Source: Bifidobacterium breve (lineage in GTDB: Bacteria > Actinomycetota > Actinomycetes > Mycobacteriales > Mycobacteriaceae). From it: DNA of 8,493 bases. Below the pieces are notes generated by a model. That model saw nothing but the letters and a program-made list of their open reading frames with translations, was not told where the DNA came from and did no database searches. This document shows positions 1 to 7,847 of this stretch, piece by piece (position 1 is the stretch's first letter; every line of letters starts with the position of its first letter). The translations under genes were made by a program, and so were the position numbers. The stretch is taken from positions 1 through 8,493 of the forward strand of contig CALQLM010000022.1 of assembly GCA_943331415.1 (NCBI GenBank), in the 5' to 3' direction.

Positions 1-710
1 AAGTCGACCACCTCGATAAGGGTTATGACGGTCGCATCCTGATCAAGGATCTGTCATTCACGTTGCCCCGCAACGGGATTGTCGGAGTGATCGGCCCCAA
101 CGGGGTCGGCAAGACCACCCTGTTCAAAACCATCGTCGGATTGGAAGGACCGGACAGCGGCACCGTGCGGGTCGGGGACACCGTCAAGCTCAGCTATGTC
201 GATCAGTCCCGGTCCGGTATCGACCCGAAGAAGAACGTGTGGGAGGTGGTCTCCGACGGGCTCGACTACATCCAGGTCGGGCAAAATGAGATACCGTCCC
301 GGGCCTATGTGTCGGCCTTCGGGTTCAAGGGCCCCGATCAACAGAAGCCGGCCGGTGTGCTTTCCGGTGGTGAGCGCAACAGGCTCAACCTGGCGCTGAC
401 CCTCAAGGAAGGCGGCAACCTGTTGCTGCTCGACGAACCCACCAACGATCTCGACGTCGAGACTCTCGGTTCGCTGGAGAACGCGCTGGAGCAGTTTCCG
501 GGGTGTGCCGTGGTGATCTCCCACGACCGCTGGTTCCTGGACCGCACCTGCACCCACATCCTCGCCTGGGAGGGTGATGCCAGCAACGATGCGAAGTGGT
601 TCTGGTTCGAGGGCAACTTCGGCGCCTATGAGGAGAACAAGCTCGAGAGACTCGGAGCAGAGGCGGCCCGTCCGCACAGAGTCACCCATCGCAGGCTCAC
701 ACGCGACTAA
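1..710 (+). CDS. ettA: Energy-dependent translational throttle protein EttA (ABC-F ATPase), 3' part only
   Basis: The reading frame is open from the left edge (first full codon at base 3) to TAA at 708-710, giving 235 codons of what is normally a protein of about 555 residues. The visible part is the second ATP-binding cassette. Numbering from base 3, it has Walker A GPNGVGKTT (31-39), the ABC signature LSGGE (120-124), Walker B running into DEPTND (140-149) and the switch histidine in ISHDRW (174). There is no membrane domain. The C-terminal tail ENKLERLG...RPHRVTHRRLTRD is typical of EttA. ABC-F proteins bind the ribosomal E site; EttA couples the ATP/ADP ratio to entry into elongation. The first cassette, arm and inter-domain linker lie outside the window. 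The TTG at 63 could start an ORF, but Walker-A-adjacent homology extends upstream of it, so it is internal. M. tuberculosis counterpart: Rv2477c. Other ABC-F subfamilies are less likely given the gdh neighbour. Confidence 0.93.
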   Translation, partial: VDHLDKGYDGRILIKDLSFTLPRNGIVGVIGPNGVGKTTLFKTIVGLEGPDSGTVRVGDTVKLSYVDQSRSGIDPKKNVWEVVSDGLDYIQVGQNEIPSRAYVSAFGFKGPDQQKPAGVLSGGERNRLNLALTLKEGGNLLLLDEPTNDLDVETLGSLENALEQFPGCAVVISHDRWFLDRTCTHILAWEGDASNDAKWFWFEGNFGAYEENKLERLGAEAARPHRVTHRRLTRD

Positions 711-751
711 TGTGATCGCCTGCGTACCAGCGTCGGTATGCATGCCGATCC

Positions 752-756
752 GGGAG
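752..756 (+). promoter_or_regulatory. Ribosome binding site of gdh
   Basis: GGGAG lies 10 bases before the ATG at 767 and supports that start. The whole gap between ettA and gdh is 56 bases. I could not see a convincing -35/-10 pair in it, so co-transcription with ettA is possible but not shown. Confidence 0.6.
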
Positions 757-766
757 TGCCAACGGT

Positions 767-2434
767 ATGACGGTTGACCGCACCATTGCCGAGGCTTATG
801 AGGCCACCTACCGGGGCCCGCAACCGGGCGCCGTGCCGAACGTCGACGAGTCCGGTGCCCTCAGCGCGTCGGTGACGCCGGCCCTGATCGCGGCTCAACA
901 GAAACTCGCACACCGTCGCCGGGTCGGCGAGACCCTGGGGGAGGTCTATAGCGCAGAGGACCCGGGCGGCTTCGGTCCTGCGCTTCAGGTGGTCACCGAC
1001 CAGGCCACCATGCTGATGGACTCGGTGACGGTCCTGCTGCACCGGCTAGGCGTGGGTTACGTCGCGCTGATGCATCCTGCGCTGCGCGTCCACCGCGATG
1101 TCGACTGGACCCTGCTGGATGTCCGGGTCGACGCCGGAGAGCCCGGTTCCGACACCATCGACGAGTCCTGGATCCACATCCAGCTTGCGAAGTCGGTCGA
1201 CCGCCGGGCGCTGGCCGAAGCTGTGCGGCTGCTTCCGATGGTCGTCGCGGATGCGCGTCAGGTTGCCAACGACTCTGCTGCGCTGGCCGCCACCGTTCTG
1301 GGGCTGGCCGACGATATCGACGCCGATAACGGCGAGCGTTTCCGCGGCCCCGATCGCGGTGATGTGGCCGATCTGCTGCGTTGGCTGGCAGGCGGACACT
1401 TCGTGCTCCTGGGTGCCCAGCGCTGCGCCGTCCGAGACGGGCAGGCGACCGTCGATGAACCAAGCCGACTGGGCGTCGCTCGACTGCGTACCGAGGTGCT
1501 GCCCGAGCTCAGTGAACCCGGCGATCTGCTGGTGCTTGCCCAGGCCACCATGCCGAGCTTCCTGCGTTACGGCGCCTATCCCTACATCGTCGTGGTGCGC
1601 GAGCAGTCCGGCGGGCAGGAGCGCAGCGACTCGGGGGATGGTCCCGTCATCGAGCACCGGTTCGTCGGGCTGTTCACCGTTGCGGCGATGAACGCCAACG
1701 TTCTTGACATCCCGCTCATCGCGCGACGGGTCCAGAAATTACTGGCCATGTCGGCCGACGATCCCAGCCATCCCGGACAGTTGATGCTCGATATCGTCCA
1801 GACCATTCCGCGATCGGAGCTTTTCGCGCTCAGTGCCGAACAGCTGCTGGATATGGCCAGTGCCGTGGTCGATCTCGGCTCCCGGCGACGCGCACTGCTA
1901 TTCCTGCGGGCAGATCAGCTCGGGCACTTCGTGTCCTGTCTGGTCTACCTGCCGCGGGACCGCTACACCACGGCGGTTCGGCTGGCCATGCAGGACATCC
2001 TGATTCGGGAGTTTGGCGGCTCGAGCATCGACTACGCCGCCCGGGTCAGTGAATCACCCTGGGCCGTCGTGCATTTCACCGTGCGACTTCCGGACTCGCC
2101 GGTTCGCCAGCCGATCGATACCGCCGAGGCCAACCGCATCCGCATCCAGGAACTACTCACCGCGGCCACCCGAACCTGGGCCGATCAGCTATTGGGTGCA
2201 CCCGGTCTGACCGACGTTACAGTCGCCCAGTACTACGCCGAAGCCCTGCCGGAGGAGTTCAAACAGGCGGTGAAACCCGAGGAGGCGATCACTGATATCG
2301 GCTTCATCGAGGCGCTCGAGCGCGACTCGGTGCGGCTGCAGATGGAGCCTGGTGACGAGGGCCCTGAGTCATTCCTGACCTGGTATCTCGGTGGATCCTC
2401 AGCGTCGCTGAGTCAATTGCTGCCGATGTTGTAG
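767..2434 (+). CDS. gdh: NAD-glutamate dehydrogenase, N-terminal regulatory segment (555 residues, ends at amber)
   Basis: Begins [17 protein letters not shown] at an ATG with a good ribosome binding site. It carries the N-terminal part of the large bacterial GDH family: conserved blocks [11 protein letters not shown] (from residue 85), [23 protein letters not shown] (DRY at 398-400) and [10 protein letters not shown] (from about 428). In the family this part forms ACT-like and PAS-like modules with helical motifs that shape the oligomer and its regulation; exact domain borders cannot be drawn by eye. It ends SLSQLLPML at TAG 2432-2434, in the middle of a conserved block that continues in the next ORF as [11 protein letters not shown]. 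None of the substrate- or NAD-binding motifs lie here, so this product alone cannot be a dehydrogenase. An independent regulatory fragment is conceivable but has no direct support. Confidence 0.8.
   Translation: MTVDRTIAEAYEATYRGPQPGAVPNVDESGALSASVTPALIAAQQKLAHRRRVGETLGEVYSAEDPGGFGPALQVVTDQATMLMDSVTVLLHRLGVGYVALMHPALRVHRDVDWTLLDVRVDAGEPGSDTIDESWIHIQLAKSVDRRALAEAVRLLPMVVADARQVANDSAALAATVLGLADDIDADNGERFRGPDRGDVADLLRWLAGGHFVLLGAQRCAVRDGQATVDEPSRLGVARLRTEVLPELSEPGDLLVLAQATMPSFLRYGAYPYIVVVREQSGGQERSDSGDGPVIEHRFVGLFTVAAMNANVLDIPLIARRVQKLLAMSADDPSHPGQLMLDIVQTIPRSELFALSAEQLLDMASAVVDLGSRRRALLFLRADQLGHFVSCLVYLPRDRYTTAVRLAMQDILIREFGGSSIDYAARVSESPWAVVHFTVRLPDSPVRQPIDTAEANRIRIQELLTAATRTWADQLLGAPGLTDVTVAQYYAEALPEEFKQAVKPEEAITDIGFIEALERDSVRLQMEPGDEGPESFLTWYLGGSSASLSQLLPML
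2432..2434 (+). other. In-frame amber codon (TAG) inside gdh
   Basis: The context is TTG TAG TGC ATG GGC. The frame before and after the stop is the same, and the family sequence runs through it (LPML, then one residue, then a residue and MGV.VLEERPF). From memory M. tuberculosis GDH reads LPMLQSMGV here, so the stop sits at a glutamine position. CAG to TAG needs one C-to-T transition. No stem-loop or other recoding signal was seen nearby. Confidence 0.85.
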
Positions 2435-2437
2435 TGC

Positions 2438-5400
2438 ATGGGCGTGGAGGTCCTTGAGGAACGGCCCTTCAGCGTGACCCGTCCCGACGGCCTTCCGGTG
2501 AAGATCTATCAGTTCACGATCCGCTCGGAATCCGCGATATCGGAATCGGCGACCAAGCAGGAGTGGGACGCCACCGCGCAACGGTTCACCGACGCTGTCA
2601 CCGCCATCTGGTACGGCATGGTTGAGCCCGACAGGTTCAACGAGTTAGTGCTGAAGGCCAGCCTGACCTGGCAGCAGGTGGTGGTGTTGCGGGCCTATGC
2701 CAAGTACCTCCGGCAGGCCGGCTTTCCCTACAGCCAATCCCGAATCGAATCAGTGCTCATCGAGAACACGTCGACGGCGCGCTCACTGGTTGCGCTGTTC
2801 GAGGCGATGTTTGATCCGGATTCCGCAGCGAAGGGCCTCGATGCCAAGGCCGCGGCACGAGCGGTCGCCGCCGATATCGACGCACTCACGAGCCTGGACA
2901 CCGACCGCATCCTGCGCGCCTTCGCCATGATGATCGAGGCCACGCTACGTACCAACTACTTCATCACCGACCCTAAGTCGGCAAGGGCCCGTAATGCGCT
3001 GTCGATCAAGGTCAATCCGGAACTGATCACCGAACTGCCACTGCCGCGGCCGAAGTTCGAAATCTTCGTCTACTCACCCCGGGTTGAAGGCGTGCATCTG
3101 CGAGTCGGTCCGGTGGCCCGCGGTGGACTGCGCTGGAGTGACCGCCGCGAAGACTTCCGCACCGAAATCCTGGGTCTGGTGAAGGCGCAGGCAGTCAAGA
3201 ACGCCGTCATCGTTCCCGTCGGAGCCAAAGGCGGCTTCGTGGTCAAGAACCCACCGGCGCCTACCGGCGACGCTGCCGTCGACCGCGATGCGTTCCGCGA
3301 CGAAGGCATCGCGTGTTACCGATTGTTCGTCGCCAGCCTGCTCGACATCACCGACAACGTCGATCGGGCCAGCGGCCAGGTGGTGACGCCTCCGAATGTG
3401 GTGCGTCGGGACGGCGATGACGCCTACCTCGTCGTCGCCGCGGATAAGGGCACCGCCACATTCTCCGATATCGCCAATGAAGTGGCGAACGCGTACGGCT
3501 TCTGGCTGGGTGACGCATTCGCATCGGGTGGTTCGGTGGGTTATGACCACAAAGTGATGGGCATAACGGCCAAGGGGGCGTGGGAATCGGTCAGGCGGCA
3601 TTTCCGGGAGATGGGCGTCGACACCCAGGCCGAGGATTTCACCGTCGCCGGTATCGGCGATATGAGCGGCGACGTCTTCGGCAACGGCATGCTGCTCTCG
3701 GAACACATCCGCCTGATCGCGGCCTTCGATCACCGGCACATCTTCGTCGATCCCGATCCGGACGCGGCACGATCGTTCCAGGAACGGCGCCGTCTCTTCG
3801 ACCTTCCGCGGTCAAGCTGGGAGGACTACGACCAGAGCCTGATCAGTGCCGGCGGCGGCGTATTCAGCAGGCAGCAGAAGTCGATCCCGATCAGTGCGCG
3901 CATGCGCGAGGTGCTGGGTATCGATGAGCAGATCACCGAGATGACGCCGCCGGAGTGCATCCGTGCCATCTTGCGGGCACCGGTGGATCTGCTCTTCAAC
4001 GGCGGTATCGGCACCTACATCAAAGCTGAAGCGGAATCCGATGCCGCGGTAGGCGATCGGGCCAACGACACCGTTCGGGTAAATGCTAATCAGTTGCGTG
4101 CCAAGGTAATCGGGGAGGGCGGCAACCTGGGAGTGACCTCGCTGGGACGCGTTGAGTTCGATCTCTGCGGTGGTCGGATCAACACCGATGCGCTGGATAA
4201 CTCAGCCGGTGTGGATTGCTCCGATCATGAGGTGAATATCAAGATCCTGGTCGACTCCCTGGTCAGCAATGCCCGGGTGGAGACCGGCGAACGCAGCGCT
4301 CTACTGGCCTCGATGACCGACGAGGTGTCTCGGCTCGTGCTGACAGACAACAGCGACCAGAACGATCTGATGGGCACCAGTCGCGCCAACGCGCCGGCGT
4401 TGCTGAACGTGCACGCCCGCCAGATCCGGGAACTCGAGGAGCACCGCGGGCTCAACCGCGAACTCGAGGCCCTGCCGACCGAAAAGGAGATCGCCCGACG
4501 CCAGGAGGTCGGGGTCGGATTGACCTCGCCGGAATTGGCCACCCTGATGGCCCACGTCAAGCTGGCGCTCAAAGAGCAGGTGTTGGCCAGCGACCTTCCC
4601 GACCAGGAGGCGTTCGCCGCCAAGCTGCCGGAATACTTTCCGGCACAGTTGCGCGACAACTTCGTCCCGGAGATCCGCAACCACCAACTCCGGCGGGAGA
4701 TCGTGACCACCATGCTCGTCAACGATGTCGTCGACACCGGCGGCATCACCTTCGCCTACCGGGTCGCTGAGGACGTCGGCGTCGGTTATGTGGATGCGGT
4801 GCGATCCTTCGCGGCCGCGGATGCGATTTTCGGCATCGGCAGGACATGGCGACAGATTCGCGTCGCAGCGGAACGCGAGGATATCGCAGTCACCGTCACC
4901 GACCGGATGACTCTGGATCTGCGTCGGTTGCTCGACCGCGCTGCGCGCTGGTTGTTGAACTACCGACCTCAGCCGCTGGCCGTCGGTGCCGAGATCAACC
5001 GCTTCGCCGGAGGCGTCGCCGAACTGGCCCCTCGGATGCCGCAATGGCTGCGTGGTGACGATGCCGCGATCGTCACCAAGGAGGCCGGCGAGTTCGCCTC
5101 GTGCGGCGTCCCGCAGGATCTCGCCTACACAGTGGCCTGCGGTCTCTACCAGTACAGCCTTCTCGACATCATCGACATCTCCGACATCGTCGAACGCGAC
5201 CCGGGTGAGGTGGCCGAGACGTACTTCGCCCTCATGGACTATCTCGGCACCGACGGGTTGCTGACGGCAGTGTCGGGCCTGCCCCGCGATGATCGTTGGC
5301 ATGCCCTGGCCAGACTTGCGATTCGCGATGACATCTACGGCTCCCTGCGCGCGCTGTGTTTTGACGTCCTGGCCGTTGGGGAACCCGATGAGAGCGGACC

Positions 5401-5569
5401 GGACAAGATCGCCGAGTGGGAACACAGCAACGGTTCCCGGGTGCAGCGGGCCCGTCGGACCCTTGTTGAGATCTATGCGCATGATGCCCGCGACCTGGCC
5501 ACGCTGTCGGTGGCAGCTCGTCAGATCCGCAGCATGACCCGAACGACCGGAACAGGTGCAAGTGGGTAA
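2438..5569 (+). CDS. gdh: NAD-glutamate dehydrogenase, catalytic and C-terminal segment (1043 residues)
   Basis: Holds the whole catalytic core. Numbering from the ATG at 2438: [12 protein letters not shown] (229-240), then VKAQAVKNA with lysines 249 and 254, GAKGG with Lys264 (matching the GGxKGG lysine of glutamate dehydrogenases), [10 protein letters not shown] (the acidic active-site block), the nucleotide-fold motif [13 protein letters not shown] (405-417), [12 protein letters not shown] (from 520) and [13 protein letters not shown] (559-571). About 470 residues of conserved C-terminal region follow, ending [10 protein letters not shown]. All key motifs are intact. The ATG lies three bases after the upstream stop and has no clear Shine-Dalgarno site of its own, so translation would need re-initiation by ribosomes stopping at the amber. 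In-frame GTG codons at 2444 and 2474 are other possible starts. The 3' end overlaps the thioesterase start by 8 bases. If the amber is an error, this is simply the rest of one 1600-residue protein. Confidence 0.85.
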   Translation: MGVEVLEERPFSVTRPDGLPVKIYQFTIRSESAISESATKQEWDATAQRFTDAVTAIWYGMVEPDRFNELVLKASLTWQQVVVLRAYAKYLRQAGFPYSQSRIESVLIENTSTARSLVALFEAMFDPDSAAKGLDAKAAARAVAADIDALTSLDTDRILRAFAMMIEATLRTNYFITDPKSARARNALSIKVNPELITELPLPRPKFEIFVYSPRVEGVHLRVGPVARGGLRWSDRREDFRTEILGLVKAQAVKNAVIVPVGAKGGFVVKNPPAPTGDAAVDRDAFRDEGIACYRLFVASLLDITDNVDRASGQVVTPPNVVRRDGDDAYLVVAADKGTATFSDIANEVANAYGFWLGDAFASGGSVGYDHKVMGITAKGAWESVRRHFREMGVDTQAEDFTVAGIGDMSGDVFGNGMLLSEHIRLIAAFDHRHIFVDPDPDAARSFQERRRLFDLPRSSWEDYDQSLISAGGGVFSRQQKSIPISARMREVLGIDEQITEMTPPECIRAILRAPVDLLFNGGIGTYIKAEAESDAAVGDRANDTVRVNANQLRAKVIGEGGNLGVTSLGRVEFDLCGGRINTDALDNSAGVDCSDHEVNIKILVDSLVSNARVETGERSALLASMTDEVSRLVLTDNSDQNDLMGTSRANAPALLNVHARQIRELEEHRGLNRELEALPTEKEIARRQEVGVGLTSPELATLMAHVKLALKEQVLASDLPDQEAFAAKLPEYFPAQLRDNFVPEIRNHQLRREIVTTMLVNDVVDTGGITFAYRVAEDVGVGYVDAVRSFAAADAIFGIGRTWRQIRVAAEREDIAVTVTDRMTLDLRRLLDRAARWLLNYRPQPLAVGAEINRFAGGVAELAPRMPQWLRGDDAAIVTKEAGEFASCGVPQDLAYTVACGLYQYSLLDIIDISDIVERDPGEVAETYFALMDYLGTDGLLTAVSGLPRDDRWHALARLAIRDDIYGSLRALCFDVLAVGEPDESGPDKIAEWEHSNGSRVQRARRTLVEIYAHDARDLATLSVAARQIRSMTRTTGTGASG

Positions 5570-5987
5570 GGACGTCCAACCGGGTTTCACCGCCGATGTG
5601 CGGGTGCGCTGGTCAGATATTGATACCTACCAACACATCAACCACGCCACGATGGTGACCATCCTGGAAGAGGCGCGGGTGGACTTCCTCCGCGAACCGT
5701 TCGGCGATGACGTCTCGACCATCGGGCTGTTGATCCATGAGGTGCGGGTCCTCTACAAAGGTCAGCTCCGGCTCGCTGATTCGCCGCTGAAGGTCACCAT
5801 GTGGACTAAACGGTTGCGCGCTGTCGATTTCACTCTTGGCTACGAGGTCCGCGGGGTCGACGCCGATCCGCAATCCAAACCATCGGTGATCGCCGAGACC
5901 CAACTCGCCGCCGTTCATATTGAGGAGCAACGGTTGGTTCGGCTCTCACCCGCTCATCGGGAGTACCTGCAGCGCTGGCTGCGATGA
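5562..5987 (+). CDS. Acyl-CoA thioesterase, hotdog fold (4-hydroxybenzoyl-CoA thioesterase-like)
   Basis: A 141-residue protein, normal for a single hotdog domain. The N-terminal motif [16 protein letters not shown] (16-31) followed by EEAR matches the 4HBT active-site loop and central helix. Asp21, the second Asp of DID, lines up with catalytic Asp17 of the Pseudomonas 4HBT enzyme. Hydrolysis of an acyl-CoA is therefore likely; the substrate cannot be told from sequence. No signal peptide or membrane segment, so cytoplasmic. The start is uncertain: GTG 5562 has AGG five bases upstream, while GTG 5556 would add two residues. Either start overlaps the gdh stop, and the stop overlaps the next gene as ATGA, suggesting translational coupling. 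Corresponds to Rv2475c. Why a thioesterase is tied to glutamate dehydrogenase is not evident. Confidence 0.88.
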   Translation: MGKDVQPGFTADVRVRWSDIDTYQHINHATMVTILEEARVDFLREPFGDDVSTIGLLIHEVRVLYKGQLRLADSPLKVTMWTKRLRAVDFTLGYEVRGVDADPQSKPSVIAETQLAAVHIEEQRLVRLSPAHREYLQRWLR

Positions 5988-6676
5988 GCGATGTCAGCGG
6001 TCCGCACCCGGGTGTGCCTGAACGTGGAGTCTGGATACCGGACCCCGGCCATCGGCAGGATCTTGCGGTGTTCGCCGAGTGCGCTCAGCGCCTCGACGAA
6101 GCCGCTGTGATCCGCCTGCACACCCGGACCGATGACTTGGTGGGTGCGTGGGTGGTCACCGGTTTCGACGTGCTCGCCGCCCGAGTGGTCGCCGGCCGCA
6201 TTCGACCGCTCGACTTCTCCTGTGCCGCAGACAGATTGGCTACGGGCCTGCGGGCCGCCGATGAGTCGGGGTTCTATGATCCCGGGTACCCGATGGACTC
6301 GGCATGGCGGGGAGTCCTGCCCCCGGAGACCGGGTTCGTCCATCTCGACGATGTCCCGGTCCCGGTGCTCGTCGACCTGGCCCGGCGTGGGGCCGATCTC
6401 GCCCGCGAACACGGCAGCGCGCACGGGCCTCCGGCGTCACTGTTGGATCAGGAGGTGTTGCAGGTCGGGTCGGGGCCGTCTGCTGTCGGTGTGCCGATGC
6501 GATGCGTGCTGGCACTGGCGGCGATGCGCTTCCTGCCTGATATCGCGTCGGAGACCGCGCCCGCTGTGGCCGAGGACGTCGTGCGCGTTCGGGTGCTGCC
6601 CGCGTGGTTGCGTCTCGACGCCCGGTTCGGTTCGGTGTTCCGCCGTCGTGGTGACCCGGCCACGGTGCTGCGCTGA
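5984..6676 (+). CDS. Conserved mycobacterial protein of unknown function (Rv2474c-like)
   Basis: A 230-residue ORF starting at the ATG of an ATGA overlap with the thioesterase stop, which fixes the start well. I do not recognise a domain. Visible features: an acidic-to-neutral soluble protein without signal peptide; a motif-like stretch PGVPERGVWIPDPGHRQDL near the N-terminus; YDPGYPMDSAWRGVLPPETGF (split here by eye as YDPGYPM and WRGVLPP) around 92-112; an alanine/valine-rich helical part (ARRGADLAREHG); and an Arg-rich C-terminus (DARFGSVFRRRGD). By position and general look it matches Rv2474c, a conserved hypothetical. It is the last gene of the apparent gdh operon and meets glbO tail-to-tail with seven bases between the stops. 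Function not inferred beyond operon membership with the thioesterase. Confidence 0.85.
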   Translation: MSDVSGPHPGVPERGVWIPDPGHRQDLAVFAECAQRLDEAAVIRLHTRTDDLVGAWVVTGFDVLAARVVAGRIRPLDFSCAADRLATGLRAADESGFYDPGYPMDSAWRGVLPPETGFVHLDDVPVPVLVDLARRGADLAREHGSAHGPPASLLDQEVLQVGSGPSAVGVPMRCVLALAAMRFLPDIASETAPAVAEDVVRVRVLPAWLRLDARFGSVFRRRGDPATVLR

Positions 6677-6687
6677 GACGACCTCAG
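6673..6687. terminator. Small inverted repeat across two convergent stop codons (weak terminator candidate)
   Basis: CTGAG-ACGAC-CTCAG is a perfect 5-bp stem with a 5-base loop. It contains the TGA of the upstream + strand gene and the TCA (stop complement) of glbO. Its symmetry would serve both strands, but the stem is short and no U-tract follows, so it may be chance. Confidence 0.2.
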
Positions 6688-7097
6688 AACGGTGCGTTCA
6701 CCAGTGCCTGTGCCGCCATCTCCAGGTACTCCAACAACTCGACGCGATGTTCGTCATCGAGGGTGGCCGAGTCGATCGAGGCAACCGCAGTGTGCATGCA
6801 CCGCAACCAGGCGTCGCGCTCGATGAAGCCGATCTGGAACTCGGCGTGGCGCATCCGCAACCGCGGGTGACCACGCTGATCGGAGTAGGTCCGCGGGCCG
6901 CCCCAGTACTGCTCGAGGAACATCCGTAGCCGGTCCTCCGCGCCGTCGAGATCATCCTCGGGGTACAGCGGGCGCAGCACCTCGTCCTCGCGCACCTGTT
7001 CGTAGAAACGCGCCACGATGGTGCGGAACGTCTCGGCGCCGCCTACCGAGTCGTAAAAGGTCTGCTGGGTCTCGGCCACCGGTCCATCTTGGTGCAT
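6684..7097 (-). CDS. glbO: Group II truncated haemoglobin (trHbO)
   Basis: The start chosen gives 137 residues. The 2-on-2 globin features are clear: [11 protein letters not shown] at the N-terminus, Tyr32 (B10), Tyr45 in LYPEDDL (CD1), [25 protein letters not shown] split as FLEQYWGGP and RLRMRH with proximal His84 (F8), and Trp97 (G8) in RDAWLRCMH. This Tyr-B10/Tyr-CD1/Trp-G8 set is the hallmark of mycobacterial trHbO, a haem protein linked to O2 binding, respiration and NO or peroxide chemistry; M. tuberculosis trHbO is Rv2470. The start is uncertain: ATG 7097 lacks a good ribosome binding site; GTG 7079 gives 131 residues, nearer the usual 128; a longer frame to 7160 adds 21 residues unlike the family and is unlikely. 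It converges on the gdh operon and diverges from the HNH gene. Confidence 0.93.
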   Translation of the reverse strand: MHQDGPVAETQQTFYDSVGGAETFRTIVARFYEQVREDEVLRPLYPEDDLDGAEDRLRMFLEQYWGGPRTYSDQRGHPRLRMRHAEFQIGFIERDAWLRCMHTAVASIDSATLDDEHRVELLEYLEMAAQALVNAPF

Positions 7098-7177
7098 CGG
7101 CTGACGCGTGCGTGAACACGGTGCAAATACGCGTGCGATCGGCCCCGATCCGTGGTGCACTGGAAGGCGGAGGACGC
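7098..7177. promoter_or_regulatory. Divergent intergenic region between glbO and the HNH gene, with repeats
   Basis: About 80 bases separate the two divergent starts, so both promoters or their 5' ends should lie here. A 9-bp direct repeat ACGCGTGCG occurs at 7104-7112 and 7129-7137, exactly 25 bases apart. A 14-bp palindrome, GATCGG-CC-CCGATC, sits at 7137-7150. GGTGCA occurs three times (7091, 7120, 7154). No clear -10 or -35 hexamer is visible. Operator function is inferred only from position and symmetry. Confidence 0.4.
7169..7173 (+). promoter_or_regulatory. Ribosome binding site that decides the HNH gene start
   Basis: GGAGG (inside AAGGCGGAGG) ends four bases before the ATG at 7178. 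It is much the best Shine-Dalgarno match in this part and argues for ATG 7178 rather than the in-frame GTG at 7112, which would also overlap the longer glbO frames. Confidence 0.65.
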
Positions 7178-7840
7178 ATGGCGCAGCGCAAACGGAACCG
7201 CGGTCACCGGGCCGCGGCGGGTTCTAATGGGCCCCTGTCCGGTTCTGGCCTGCACGGTTCTGGCCTCCACGGGTCTGTCTTACACAGCGTCGACACCCCA
7301 CCGCCTCAGGCAGAGGCATCGGTCTGGGGGCGTCGCCGGGTGCTGCTGCTGAACTCCACATACGAGCCGCTGACCGCGCTGCCGATCCGCCGGGCTGTGG
7401 TCATGGTGCTCTGCGGTAAGGCCGACGTGGTGCATGACGATCCGGCCGGCCCGATAATCCACTCCGCCACCCGGGCGATCGGGGTGCCGTCGGTCATCCG
7501 GCTGCGCACCTACGTGCGGGTGCCCTACCGGGCCCGGATTCCGATGACCCGGGCGGCGTTGATGCACCGCGACCGGTTCCGCTGCGCCTACTGCGGCGGC
7601 AAGGCGGACACCGTCGACCACGTGGTGCCACGCAGTCGGGGCGGCGAACATTCCTGGGAGAACTGCGTCGCGGCCTGCTCGGGATGCAACCACCGCAAAG
7701 CGGACAAGTTGTTGACCGAGTTGGGCTGGACGCTGCGACTGGTGCCGAAACCCCCGAAGGGCCAGCATTGGCGGCTGCTGTGCACCGTCAAGGAACTCGA
7801 CCCGGTTTGGGTGCGCTATCTCGACGAGGGCGCGGCCTGA
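7178..7840 (+). CDS. HNH endonuclease family protein (Rv2469c-like)
   Basis: A 220-residue protein, about the length recalled for Rv2469c (222). The HNH core is at 136-174: CAYC (Cys136, Cys139), DH (Asp147-His148) in [10 protein letters not shown], Asn162 in WEN, and CSGCNHRK (Cys167, Cys170, His172). The four cysteines form the usual structural zinc site, and His148/Asn162 fit the catalytic beta-beta-alpha-metal fold. Before it is a conserved block [19 protein letters not shown] (54-72 region) found in this actinobacterial HNH family. The first 50 residues are basic, then Gly/Ser/His-rich low complexity. DNA target and role are unknown. Standing alone beside a haemoglobin with no methylase or phage gene, it is not obviously a restriction or mobile-element enzyme; a housekeeping nucleic-acid role is as likely. 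A 95-base repeat-filled gap follows. Confidence 0.88.
   Translation: MAQRKRNRGHRAAAGSNGPLSGSGLHGSGLHGSVLHSVDTPPPQAEASVWGRRRVLLLNSTYEPLTALPIRRAVVMVLCGKADVVHDDPAGPIIHSATRAIGVPSVIRLRTYVRVPYRARIPMTRAALMHRDRFRCAYCGGKADTVDHVVPRSRGGEHSWENCVAACSGCNHRKADKLLTELGWTLRLVPKPPKGQHWRLLCTVKELDPVWVRYLDEGAA
7241..7285 (+). repeat. Three 15-bp tandem units inside the HNH coding sequence
   Basis: GGTTCTGGCCTGCAC (7241-7255) is repeated with one change at 7256-7270 and with more changes at 7271-7285. It is in frame and encodes [15 protein letters not shown]. Unit length is a multiple of three, so copy changes would keep the frame. It lies in the variable N-terminal part, before the conserved domain. Confidence 0.8.
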
Positions 7841-7847
7841 CAACGGT

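Larger units (their letters stand above)
767..5569 (+). pseudogene. gdh: NAD-dependent glutamate dehydrogenase (180-kDa class), interrupted by one in-frame amber codon
   Basis: Read as one frame, 767-5569 is 1600 codons, close to the 1624 residues I recall for M. tuberculosis Rv2476c, with a single TAG at codon 556. There is no frameshift: both halves are in the same frame and homology is continuous across the stop. The intact enzyme oxidatively deaminates L-glutamate to 2-oxoglutarate and ammonium with NAD+, in the cytoplasm. In mycobacteria this enzyme is known to be inhibited by unphosphorylated GarA, under control of PknG. A long N-terminal ACT/PAS-like regulatory segment precedes the catalytic domain, and a large C-terminal region follows. 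Whether the gene is dead depends on whether the stop is real and whether the second half is translated; no other lesion is visible, which suggests a very recent change or a sequence error. The two open segments are described separately. Confidence 0.72.

Noticed and set aside
54..743. Antisense ORF of 229 codons opposite ettA
   Set aside because: Fully shadowed by the ABC cassette on the + strand; its sequence is Val/Gly/Glu-rich shadow translation with no family resemblance.
2432..2437. Programmed recoding of the gdh TAG (pyrrolysine, frameshifting or strong readthrough)
   Set aside because: No frameshift is needed, since both halves are in one frame. Pyrrolysine systems are not expected in mycobacteria, and no stem-loop or readthrough context was seen. 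A simple CAG-to-TAG change is enough.
4301..5590. Long antisense ORF of 429 codons on the - strand opposite the gdh 3' half
   Set aside because: High-GC genes with G/C at third positions commonly leave long open frames on the opposite strand. The translation has no recognisable motif, and the + strand frame is a clear GDH.
6132..6929. A + strand ORF of 265 codons bridging the unknown protein and glbO
   Set aside because: It runs out of frame over two well-supported genes, one on each strand, and its Arg/Ser/Cys-rich translation is typical of a shadow frame.
7112..7177. GTG 7112 as the HNH start, giving 22 more residues
   Set aside because: The strong GGAGG just before ATG 7178 and the length near that of Rv2469c favour the shorter protein; the extension would cover the divergent regulatory spacer.
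7178..7840. HNH gene as part of a restriction, homing or phage defence system
   Set aside because: No methylase, intein, intron or phage gene is adjacent, and the gene sits in a conserved core gene order, so a defence role is not supported.
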